The translations under genes were made by a program, and so were the position numbers. A stretch of DNA of 5,129 nucleotides from an uncultured Bacteroidota bacterium (lineage in GTDB: Bacteria; Bacteroidota; Bacteroidia; Flavobacteriales; Flavobacteriaceae). Each line of letters begins with the position of its first letter. Position 1 is the stretch's first letter. Shown in pieces: positions 1 to 5,129 of this stretch. Under the pieces are notes generated by a model that was not told the origin of the DNA, did no database searches, and saw nothing but the letters and a program-made list of their open reading frames with translations. The stretch lies in the NCBI GenBank assembly GCA_903888655.1, contig CAISUR010000284.1:1-5129 (forward strand). Direction: 5' to 3'.

Positions 1-1
1 T

Positions 2-349
2 AAAATTCATACTATGGGACCAAAGTATGTAGTGATTAAAAAAGGAGAACATGGAGCCTTAATTTTCCATAACGAACATATTTTCTTTGCACCAGCATTA
101 CCTTTGGCAGATGTTTTTGATCCAACAGGAGCCGGAGATACTTTTGCAGGAGGATTTGCAGGATTCATCACTCAACAAGGAGACATTTCTTTTGAAACCA
201 TGAAAACTGCTATTATTCAAGGGTCCAACTTAGCGTCATTCTGTGTGGAGAAATTCGGAACAGAGCGAATGTTAGAATTAAAAGAATCAGAGGTGAAAAG
301 CCGCTTGAAACAATTCAAGTCTTTAACACAATTTGATATAGAATTATAA
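2..349 (+). CDS. PfkB/ribokinase-family kinase, C-terminal part (5' end outside the window)
   Basis: The reading frame is open from base 2 to a TAA stop at 347-349, so the N-terminal part of the gene lies upstream; the ATG at 14 is internal. About 115 codons are visible, and PfkB kinases are usually near 300 residues. The PfkB signature DPTGAGDTFAGGF lies at 119-157. Its final GAGD holds the catalytic-base aspartate (codon 137-139) and the glycine-rich anion hole that binds the phosphate of ATP. The preceding VIKKGEHGALIF strand and the following helix rich in small residues (IIQGSNLASFCVEKFG) match the family's nucleotide-binding C-terminal half. Family members phosphorylate sugars or nucleosides in the cytoplasm. 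The substrate-binding N-terminal lid is not visible, so the substrate cannot be named. A purine gene next door could hint at a nucleoside kinase, but a terminator separates the two. A hairpin terminator follows the stop by 7 bases. Confidence 0.93.
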   Translation, partial: KIHTMGPKYVVIKKGEHGALIFHNEHIFFAPALPLADVFDPTGAGDTFAGGFAGFITQQGDISFETMKTAIIQGSNLASFCVEKFGTERMLELKESEVKSRLKQFKSLTQFDIEL

Positions 350-356
350 TAACTTT

Positions 357-384
357 ATGCCTCGAAATTTTCGGGGCATTTTTA
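357..384 (+). terminator. Intrinsic terminator after the PfkB kinase gene
   Basis: ATGCCTCGA (357-365) pairs with TCGGGGCAT (371-379), including one T-G wobble. The hairpin is followed directly by TTTT, and the arm's last T extends the run. It starts 7 bases after the kinase stop and closes that transcription unit, so purF probably needs its own promoter between here and 545. Confidence 0.85.
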
Positions 385-402
385 TTATAAAAATTATTAT
401 GT

Positions 403-509
403 CCACTGATTCACAGATTATCGTTTAAAAATAATAATTTATATCAAATACAATCATGATTCGTGATATTCTAAAGCTTACCTAAAAATAAAAATCTGTG
501 AATCTGTGG
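403..509. repeat. 107-bp palindromic element with 17-bp inverted arms (REP- or MITE-like)
   Basis: The left arm CCACTGATTCACAGATT (403-419) is the reverse complement of the right arm AATCTGTGAATCTGTGG (493-509) at 16 of 17 positions; only 407/505 mismatches. The right arm is itself two tandem copies of AATCTGTG plus a G. The 73-nt interior is very AT-rich, has no reading frame, and contains a smaller ATCA/TGAT pairing around 453-467. No clear target-site duplication is visible. Arms of this kind suggest a dispersed intergenic repeat. I recall similar AATCTGTG-type intergenic sequence from flavobacterial genomes, but cannot check the copy number here. The element fills most of the purF upstream region. 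Confidence 0.6.
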
Positions 510-512
510 TGG

Positions 513-544
513 CTATTAAACACAACTAAACAACTACAACGACA
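513..544 (+). promoter_or_regulatory. A/C-rich, nearly G-free leader just before purF
   Basis: The 32 bases before the purF ATG contain a single G (541) and include repeated CAACTA units (523-528 and 531-536). No Shine-Dalgarno sequence is present, as is normal in Bacteroidota, where unstructured A-rich leaders support initiation. I found no TAnnTTTG -7 box between 384 and 544, so the purF promoter is not identified. It may lie within or before the inverted-repeat element. Confidence 0.4.
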
Positions 545-2443
545 ATGAGTGACGCAATCAAACACGAATGTGGAATTGCACTTTTACGATTAAAGAAACC
601 GTTAGAATATTACAAACAGAAATACGGTTCGGCTTTCTACGGAATACAAAAAATGTATCTCTTAATGGAAAAGCAACACAACCGCGGACAAGACGGTGCT
701 GGTTTTGCCTCCATTAAATTAGATGTGGAACCAGGTGAACGCTATATAAGTCGGGTGCGTTCCAATGACGGACAAGCCATTCAAGATGTATTCAAGCAAA
801 TTAATGAACGTATCAACGAAGAAATGGCAGCACATCCTGAATATGCTGATGATGTAGCTGCTCAAAAAGCTAATATTCCCTATATAGGAGAATTATTTTT
901 AGGACATGTTCGTTATGGAACATTTGGTAAAAATAGTATTGAAAGTGTACATCCATTTTTACGTCAAAACAATTGGATGCATCGAAATTTAATTATTGCA
1001 GGGAACTTCAATATGACTAATGTTACCGAACTTTTTAATAGCTTAATTGAGCTCGGACAACATCCAAAAGAAATGGCAGATACTGTTACTGTAATGGAAA
1101 AAATCGGACATTTTTTAGATGACGAAGTCACAGAACTTTATCAAGAATGTAAAAATAATGGACTGTCCAAGAGAGAAGCCTCTCCTGTTATTGCCGAAAA
1201 ACTACAAATTGCCAAAATATTGAAAAGAGCTTCCAAAGGTTGGGATGGTGGCTACGCTATGGCTGGACTTTTTGGTCACGGCGATGCCTTTGTTTTTAGA
1301 GATCCTGCAGGGATTCGTCCGGCTTATTTCTATGAAGATGATGAAATTGTTGTTGTAGCTTCAGAACGACCTGTCATTCAAACAGTTTTTAACGTTCCTT
1401 TTGAAAAAGTACAAGAATTACAACCCGGAAATGCTTTAATCATTAAAAAGGATGGAAAAGTTACAGAGGAGGAAATTATCGTCCCTACAGTTAAAAAAGC
1501 GTGTTCCTTTGAACGCATTTATTTTTCTAGAGGGAGCGATGCCGAAATTTATCAAGAACGGAAAACTTTGGGGAAACTAATACTTCCAGCCGTTTTAGAA
1601 GCTATTCATGATGATACAGATAATACAGTTTTCTCGTACATTCCTAATACTGCCGAAACTTCTTTTTATGGAATGGTTGAAGCCGCACAAGATTTTTTAA
1701 ATCAAAGAAAAAATCAGTTTATTCTAAATAATAGAAAGACATTAACTAAAGAAAAATTAGAAGAAATACTTTCCGTAAAAATTAGAACAGAAAAAATCGC
1801 TATTAAAGATGCCAAACTACGAACTTTTATTACAGATGATAAAAATCGTGATGAGTTAGTGGCACATGTTTATGACGTAACTTATGGTGTCATTAAGCCA
1901 ACCGACAATTTGGTAATTATTGACGATAGTATAGTTCGTGGAACAACATTGAAGATGAGCATTATTAAAATGATGGATCGCTTAAATCCAAAACGAATTG
2001 TTGTAGTTTCGTCTGCCCCTCAAATTCGTTATCCTGATTGCTATGGAATTGATATGGCAAAGCTAGAAGGATTGGTTGCATTTCAGGCAGCTATAGAACT
2101 TTTAAAAGAACGCAATTTGTTCATGATTGTAGATAAGGTTTATCAAAAATGTAAGGCACAAGAGAATTTGAAAGACGATGAAGTCATTAATTTTGTTACA
2201 GAAATATATTCGCCATTTAGTGATAAAGAAATATCTGATAAAATTGCTGAATTATTAACCTCTGAACACATTAAAGCCGAAGTTAAAATAATATTTCAAT
2301 CGGTTGATAGTCTTCATGAGGCGTGTCCTAAAAATTTAGGAGATTGGTATTTTACTGGAGACTATCCAACACCGGGAGGAAATCGAGTTGTTAATCGTGC
2401 TTTTATAAATTTTTATGAGGGTAAAGATGCTAGAGCATACTAA
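545..2443 (+). CDS. purF: Amidophosphoribosyltransferase (glutamine PRPP amidotransferase), long Bacteroidota-type PurF
   Basis: This cytoplasmic enzyme makes 5-phosphoribosylamine from PRPP and glutamine, the committed step of purine synthesis. The 632-residue product has an N-terminal class II glutaminase domain. Cys9 (HECGIALL) is the expected nucleophile after removal of an 8-residue propeptide. Further motifs are HNRGQDGAGF (45-54), GHVRYGTFG (120-128), AGNFNMTN (152-159) and FRDPAGIRP (251-259). CSFERIYFSRG (320-330) leads into a phosphoribosyltransferase domain with IPNTAETS (366-373), RTFI (426-429), the PRPP-binding IIDDSIVRGTT (458-468, Asp460/Asp461) and YGIDM (500-504). Usual PurF proteins are near 500 residues. 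The excess comes from insertions in the glutaminase part (about 85-115 and 195-225) and one before RTFI. The start is ATG 545, placing Cys9 correctly. The C-terminal CxxC that binds an Fe-S cluster in the Bacillus enzyme is absent. A shorter, canonical paralogue elsewhere in the genome is possible. Confidence 0.93.
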   Translation: MSDAIKHECGIALLRLKKPLEYYKQKYGSAFYGIQKMYLLMEKQHNRGQDGAGFASIKLDVEPGERYISRVRSNDGQAIQDVFKQINERINEEMAAHPEYADDVAAQKANIPYIGELFLGHVRYGTFGKNSIESVHPFLRQNNWMHRNLIIAGNFNMTNVTELFNSLIELGQHPKEMADTVTVMEKIGHFLDDEVTELYQECKNNGLSKREASPVIAEKLQIAKILKRASKGWDGGYAMAGLFGHGDAFVFRDPAGIRPAYFYEDDEIVVVASERPVIQTVFNVPFEKVQELQPGNALIIKKDGKVTEEEIIVPTVKKACSFERIYFSRGSDAEIYQERKTLGKLILPAVLEAIHDDTDNTVFSYIPNTAETSFYGMVEAAQDFLNQRKNQFILNNRKTLTKEKLEEILSVKIRTEKIAIKDAKLRTFITDDKNRDELVAHVYDVTYGVIKPTDNLVIIDDSIVRGTTLKMSIIKMMDRLNPKRIVVVSSAPQIRYPDCYGIDMAKLEGLVAFQAAIELLKERNLFMIVDKVYQKCKAQENLKDDEVINFVTEIYSPFSDKEISDKIAELLTSEHIKAEVKIIFQSVDSLHEACPKNLGDWYFTGDYPTPGGNRVVNRAFINFYEGKDARAY

Positions 2444-2495
2444 AATCGAACGTTTTATGTAGTTAGTCGATTATTAATGTAATTCATCAATATTA

Positions 2496-2528
2496 TTTTG
2501 TTACACTATACATGTAAGATTATATTTG
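2496..2528 (+). promoter_or_regulatory. Bacteroidota-type promoter driving a candidate small RNA
   Basis: TATATTTG (2521-2528) is an exact match to the Bacteroidota -7 consensus TAnnTTTG. TTTTG at 2496-2500 supplies the -33 TTG, with a 20-nt spacer, inside the usual range. Transcription would begin near 2532-2535, exactly where a hairpin arm starts. It lies 53-85 bases after the purF stop, and no protein gene follows before a strong terminator at 2574, so its natural product is a short RNA. Confidence 0.6.
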
Positions 2529-2532
2529 GAGA

Positions 2533-2605
2533 ACCATAGCATTAGTAGGTTAAGTTTATGGTAGATTTGGGGCAAAAAAGGTGAAAGAAATTTCACCTTT
2601 TTTAA
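2533..2605 (+). ncRNA. Candidate small RNA, about 70 nt, with its own promoter and terminator
   Basis: A consensus promoter ends at 2528. The predicted transcript opens with a hairpin in which ACCATA (2533-2538) pairs with TATGGT (2557-2562), extended by a G-T wobble (2539/2556). A short single-stranded segment with GGGG follows (2563-2573), and a strong terminator hairpin closes the transcript. This is the standard layout of an intergenic small regulatory RNA. No worthwhile reading frame exists: ATG 2558 gives only 8 codons before TGA. I do not recognise the family. The alternative is that this is only the 3' UTR of purF, with the promoter match arising by chance in AT-rich DNA. Confidence 0.45.
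2574..2603. terminator. Strong intrinsic terminator, possibly working on both strands
   Basis: AAAAAAGGTGAAA (2574-2586) and TTTCACCTTTTTT (2591-2603) form a perfect 13-bp stem around a GAAA tetraloop. The T-run forms the outer part of the 3' arm, and the matching A-run on the other side makes it potentially bidirectional. It would end the candidate small RNA and any purF read-through. Between the purF stop and here only a weak 6-bp pairing without a U-run is seen (2444-2449 with 2467-2472). Confidence 0.88.
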
Positions 2606-2674
2606 TTTATATAAGTTTCGCTTTCAAATAGATAAATTTTACTCTAATTTACCTTTCATTTCTTATTTTAGCTG

Positions 2675-3007
2675 TTTTTCAAACTCTATCACTTGAAAAA
2701 TATTCAGTTTTCACTCTCAGCTCTGCAAAGGTTCTTTTTAGCACTAGACTGGCAATGTAAGGAGACATTTGTGCAGCTTATTATAGGAAGTCTTTGCGGA
2801 TCTGGGATGGGCAAATGCATAAAGTCCTATTTCAGGCAGTACCATTACTTTACAACGCTTGAAGAAAAGAGGTTATGCTTTCTTCTCCGAATTACAAGTA
2901 AAACTTAAACAATCTCTTTGCAAACTGCAAAGTATGTGACTCATAGGCTCGATGGTATGCTAAGATCACTCCGTCAGTTTCTGGTGAAGCCAACTACTCG
3001 ATTTTTT
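2675..3007 (+). ncRNA. Candidate structured non-coding RNA in a GC island (boundaries approximate)
   Basis: By hand count 2701-3000 is about 40% GC, while 3001-3120 is about 18%. Such islands in AT-rich genomes often mark RNA genes. Visible stems are 2675-2682/2693-2700 (8 bp); 2722-2733/2789-2800 (12 bp, enclosing 2741-2744/2771-2774 and 2754-2758/2765-2769); 2802-2811/2826-2835 (10 bp); 2861-2867/2879-2885 (7 bp); 2916-2921/2927-2932 (6 bp); and 2966-2970/2983-2987. Several pairs are G-T wobbles, which work only in a + strand transcript. A weak -7-like TATTTTAG (2664-2671) sits just upstream, and TTTTTT (3002-3007) may mark the end after a weak hairpin. Protein coding looks unlikely: the longest + frame is 71 codons with a TTG start and no recognisable similarity. 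It lacks hallmarks of tmRNA, RNase P RNA and SRP RNA. A 6S-like RNA or a lineage-specific RNA is possible. A decayed gene is the main alternative. Confidence 0.42.
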
Positions 3008-3127
3008 ACAGAACTTACTTATAAATTTCAATATTATTACTAATTGTTTTTTCATTTGTTTTTATTTTATTGCTTCACACAAATAATAGGAATTTACAAA
3101 TAGAAAATTTATCACACAAGTACACTA

Positions 3128-3177
3128 ATTTAATGCTATTTAGCATCAATTACTTATTAAGAAAATATTTAATGCTA
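3128..3177. promoter_or_regulatory. Three ATGCTA half-sites upstream of the aspS promoter
   Basis: ATGCTA (3133-3138), TT, then its inverse TAGCAT (3141-3146) make a compact palindrome, bar the shared central bases. The 11-mer ATTTAATGCTA is repeated exactly at 3128-3138 and 3167-3177, a 39-bp period. The downstream copy covers the position where the -33 element of the aspS promoter should be, and no TTG is found there. This layout would suit a DNA-binding regulator, but no regulator family is recognised and the flanks are very AT-rich. Confidence 0.33.
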
Positions 3178-3195
3178 ATTAATGATGAAGTTTTT

Positions 3196-3203
3196 TACTT
3201 TTG
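3196..3203 (+). promoter_or_regulatory. aspS promoter, -7 box TACTTTTG
   Basis: TACTTTTG is an exact TAnnTTTG match, followed by CACTCGAG, the kind of sequence often found at Bacteroidota start sites. Transcription would begin near 3207-3210, leaving a leader of about 45 nt before ATG 3252. No clear -33 TTG lies 19-21 bases upstream. The box overlaps the TTG at 3201, so that in-frame codon cannot be the translation start if this promoter is used. Confidence 0.6.
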
Positions 3204-3251
3204 CACTCGAGACTCAAGGTCGAATTGTATGTACTAAAAATTATTTTTCAA

Positions 3252-5003
3252 ATGTATAGAAGTCATAATTGTGGTGAACTAAGTGCTTCCCACATCAATC
3301 AAGAAGTAACCTTAGCGGGTTGGGTGCAAAAATCTAGAGATAAAGGATTCATGAATTGGGTTGATTTGCGTGATCGTTACGGAATTACACAATTGCTTTT
3401 TGACGAAAGTCGTTCTGAAAAATCGATTTTCGAATTGGCTAAAACGCTTGGAAGAGAATTTGTGGTTCAAGTAAAAGGAACTGTGATTGAGCGTGAAGCC
3501 AAAAACAAAAATATTGCAACTGGCGAAATTGAGATTTTAGTTTCCGAAATGACCATTTTAAATGCGGCATTAACGCCTCCATTTACTATTGAAGATGAAA
3601 CCGATGGCGGTGAAGATATTCGAATGAAATACCGTTATCTAGATATTCGTAGAAATCCGGTTAAAAACAGTTTATTATTCCGACATAAAGTAGCACAAGC
3701 TGTTAGAAATTATCTTTCTGATTTAGATTTTTGCGAAGTGGAAACGCCTTATTTAATTAAATCTACTCCAGAGGGAGCGAGAGATTTCGTGGTGCCAAGT
3801 AGAATGAACGAAGGTCAGTTTTATGCCTTACCACAATCGCCACAAACCTTCAAACAATTATTGATGGTAGGCGGAATGGATAAATACTTTCAAATTGTAA
3901 AATGTTTCCGTGACGAAGATTTACGTGCCGATAGACAGCCCGAGTTTACACAAATCGATTGCGAAATGGCTTTTGTAGAACAAGAGGATATTTTAAATGT
4001 TTTTGAAGGATTGACGCGTCATTTATTAAAAGAAATTAAAGGTGTTGAAGTAGATAAATTTCCAAGAATGACCTACGATCATGCTATGAAAACGTATGGG
4101 AATGATAAACCTGACATACGTTTCGGAATGGAGTTTGGAGAATTGAATGAAGTAGCAAAAAGCAAGGATTTTCCGGTCTTTAATGCGGCTGAATTAGTAG
4201 TGGGAATTGCGGCTCCGGGTTGTGCTTCTTACACAAGAAAAGAAATCGACGCTTTGATTGACTGGGTAAAACGTCCTCAAGTTGGCGCTTCGGGAATGGT
4301 ATATGTAAAATGTGAAGCTGATGGAACTTACAAATCATCTGTTGATAAATTTTACGATCAAAATGATTTATCTAATTGGGCAAAGGCTACAGGAGCAGTA
4401 GCAGGCGATATGATTTTTGTGCTTTCGGGTCCAGCCGATAAAACTAGAACACAACTTTCGGCTTTACGAATGGAATTAGCAACACGTTTAGGATTACGTA
4501 ATCCAGCAGAATTTGCTCCATTATGGGTAGTCGATTTTCCCTTATTAGAACTGGATGATGAAAGTGGACGATGGCACGCAATGCACCATCCATTTACCTC
4601 TCCAAAACCAGAAGACATGGAATTATTAGCTACTAATCCTGGAAAAGTTCGCGCCAATGCTTATGATATGGTGTTGAATGGTAACGAAATCGGCGGTGGT
4701 TCCATCAGAATTCATGATAAAGCTACGCAAGAATTAATGTTTAAATATTTAGGATTTACCGAAGAAGAAGCTCGCAATCAATTTGGATTTTTGATGGATG
4801 CTTTCGAATTTGGCGCGCCACCACATGGAGGTTTAGCATTTGGATTGGATAGATTAGTTGCCATTCTTGGCGGTCAAGAAACCATTCGTGACTTCATTGC
4901 CTTTCCAAAAAATAATTCAGGTAGAGATGTTATGATTGATGCTCCTTCAGTAATTGATGATACTCAATTAAAAGAATTACATATAAAAGTTGATTTGAAG
5001 TAA
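3252..5003 (+). CDS. aspS: Aspartyl-tRNA synthetase, bacterial type
   Basis: This cytoplasmic class IIb synthetase attaches aspartate to tRNA-Asp using ATP. The 583-residue product is near the usual bacterial length (about 590). Domains in order are an N-terminal OB-fold anticodon-binding domain (about 1-105, with GWVQKSRDKGF and VDLRDRYG), the catalytic core, a bacterial GAD-type insertion (about 290-415), and the rest of the core. Motifs include STPEGARD (171-178), the QSPQ loop (195-198), class II motif 2 FRDEDLRADRQPEFTQID (219-236), MHHPFTSP (444-451), GGGSIRIH (481-488), and motif 3 GLAFGLDR (527-534). All expected active-site residues are present. The start is ATG 3252, because the protein then begins MYRSHNCGEL like other AspRS and because the earlier in-frame TTG at 3201 lies in the promoter. 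An AT-rich leader replaces a Shine-Dalgarno. Whether it charges only tRNA-Asp or also tRNA-Asn cannot be told by eye. Confidence 0.97.
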   Translation: MYRSHNCGELSASHINQEVTLAGWVQKSRDKGFMNWVDLRDRYGITQLLFDESRSEKSIFELAKTLGREFVVQVKGTVIEREAKNKNIATGEIEILVSEMTILNAALTPPFTIEDETDGGEDIRMKYRYLDIRRNPVKNSLLFRHKVAQAVRNYLSDLDFCEVETPYLIKSTPEGARDFVVPSRMNEGQFYALPQSPQTFKQLLMVGGMDKYFQIVKCFRDEDLRADRQPEFTQIDCEMAFVEQEDILNVFEGLTRHLLKEIKGVEVDKFPRMTYDHAMKTYGNDKPDIRFGMEFGELNEVAKSKDFPVFNAAELVVGIAAPGCASYTRKEIDALIDWVKRPQVGASGMVYVKCEADGTYKSSVDKFYDQNDLSNWAKATGAVAGDMIFVLSGPADKTRTQLSALRMELATRLGLRNPAEFAPLWVVDFPLLELDDESGRWHAMHHPFTSPKPEDMELLATNPGKVRANAYDMVLNGNEIGGGSIRIHDKATQELMFKYLGFTEEEARNQFGFLMDAFEFGAPPHGGLAFGLDRLVAILGGQETIRDFIAFPKNNSGRDVMIDAPSVIDDTQLKELHIKVDLK

Positions 5004-5017
5004 TTTATATCAAATTC

Positions 5018-5068
5018 GCAACTATTTAGAAAGCAACTATTTAAAAATTCATAAATAGTTGCTTTTTT
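5018..5068 (+). terminator. Intrinsic terminator after aspS, with a duplicated 5' arm
   Basis: AAAGCAACTATTTA (5030-5043) pairs perfectly with TAAATAGTTGCTTT (5052-5065) over 14 bp around an 8-nt loop, followed by more T (to 5068). GCAACTATTTA occurs twice, at 5018-5028 and 5033-5043, so two upstream arms can compete for the same downstream arm. It begins 14 bases after the aspS stop and ends that transcription unit. Confidence 0.9.
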
Positions 5069-5076
5069 GTTTCAAT

Positions 5077-5093
5077 TTTGAATATAATTCAAA
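5077..5093. repeat. Short perfect palindrome TTTGAAT-ATA-ATTCAAA
   Basis: Two 7-bp arms (5077-5083, 5087-5093) flank ATA in the AT-rich space after the aspS terminator. It could be an operator for a gene beyond the window, but nothing else supports this and the composition makes such matches easy. The rest of 5094-5129 shows nothing recognisable. Confidence 0.25.
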
Positions 5094-5129
5094 TATTTAT
5101 CTGAAAATCATTTCATTATAAATCTAAAA

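Noticed and set aside
2693..2908. 71-codon open frame with a TTG start inside the GC island
   Set aside because: No recognisable similarity, rare start codon, composition (many C, F, L) unlike the neighbouring proteins, and it overlaps strong RNA stems. Its TTG lies in the 3' arm of a hairpin.
2896..2996. Minus-strand open stretch of about 30 codons that reads protein-like (contains ETDGVILAYHRAYESH)
   Set aside because: A stop lies just upstream and no start codon or neighbouring frame continues it. It is too short to be significant and gives no family I recognise. A decayed gene cannot be fully excluded, so it is named as the alternative for the island.
2675..3007. tmRNA, RNase P RNA or SRP RNA
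   Set aside because: No tag-peptide coding segment ending in ALAA and no TTCGA T-arm with CCA end; no GAGGAAAGTCC core of RNase P (ACAGAAC at 3008 alone is not enough); no SRP GGAAG/AGCA tetraloop arrangement.
2675..3251. T-box or other tRNA-sensing leader for aspS
   Set aside because: The T-box sequence AGGGTGG...ACCGCG is absent, T-boxes are not typical of this phylum, and the aspS promoter lies downstream of the structured region.
4358..4657. Minus-strand 99-codon open frame inside aspS
   Set aside because: It lies entirely within well-conserved AspRS coding sequence on the other strand and has no recognisable product; it is a shadow frame.
435..5015. 15-base match TAATTTATATCAAAT at 435-449 and 5001-5015
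   Set aside because: The shared word is almost pure A/T, one copy includes the aspS stop codon, and a match of this length is expected at roughly this rate by chance in DNA this AT-rich.

Overview
The window is AT-rich DNA that looks like a Flavobacterium-type member of the Bacteroidota. The protein sequences fit that group best, from memory rather than a search. No gene start has a Shine-Dalgarno sequence. The two promoters I can defend have the Bacteroidota form, with a -7 box TAnnTTTG and, in one case, an upstream TTG. All three protein genes lie on the + strand: the 3' end of a PfkB-family sugar/nucleoside kinase (2-349), a long amidophosphoribosyltransferase of the PurF type (545-2443), and aspartyl-tRNA synthetase aspS (3252-5003). 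Each appears to be its own transcription unit. An intrinsic terminator follows the kinase and another follows aspS. The terminator at 2574-2603 would stop both purF read-through and a small RNA.

Region by region: 1-349 is the kinase tail with the DPTGAGD catalytic motif. 350-544 holds a terminator, then a 107-bp element bounded by 17-bp inverted arms, then a nearly G-free leader before purF. 545-2443 is purF. 2444-3251 is an 808-base stretch with no convincing protein gene, and it is the most interesting part. It holds a complete-looking small-RNA cassette (promoter, about 70-nt transcript, terminator; 2496-2605). Next comes an island of about 40% GC with several hairpins (about 2675-3007), set in flanks near 20% GC and best read as a longer non-coding RNA gene. 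3008-3127 is AT-rich with nothing I can name. After it come three ATGCTA half-sites and the aspS promoter (3128-3203). aspS fills 3252-5003 and ends in a terminator whose 5' arm is duplicated. 5070-5129 is AT-rich, with one short palindrome.

PurF catalyses the first committed step of purine synthesis and AspRS charges tRNA-Asp. They are housekeeping neighbours with no evident functional link. The novelty is in the intergenic RNAs and the repeat element. Both RNA calls rest on base composition, pairing and promoter/terminator logic seen by eye, with no homology search or expression data.
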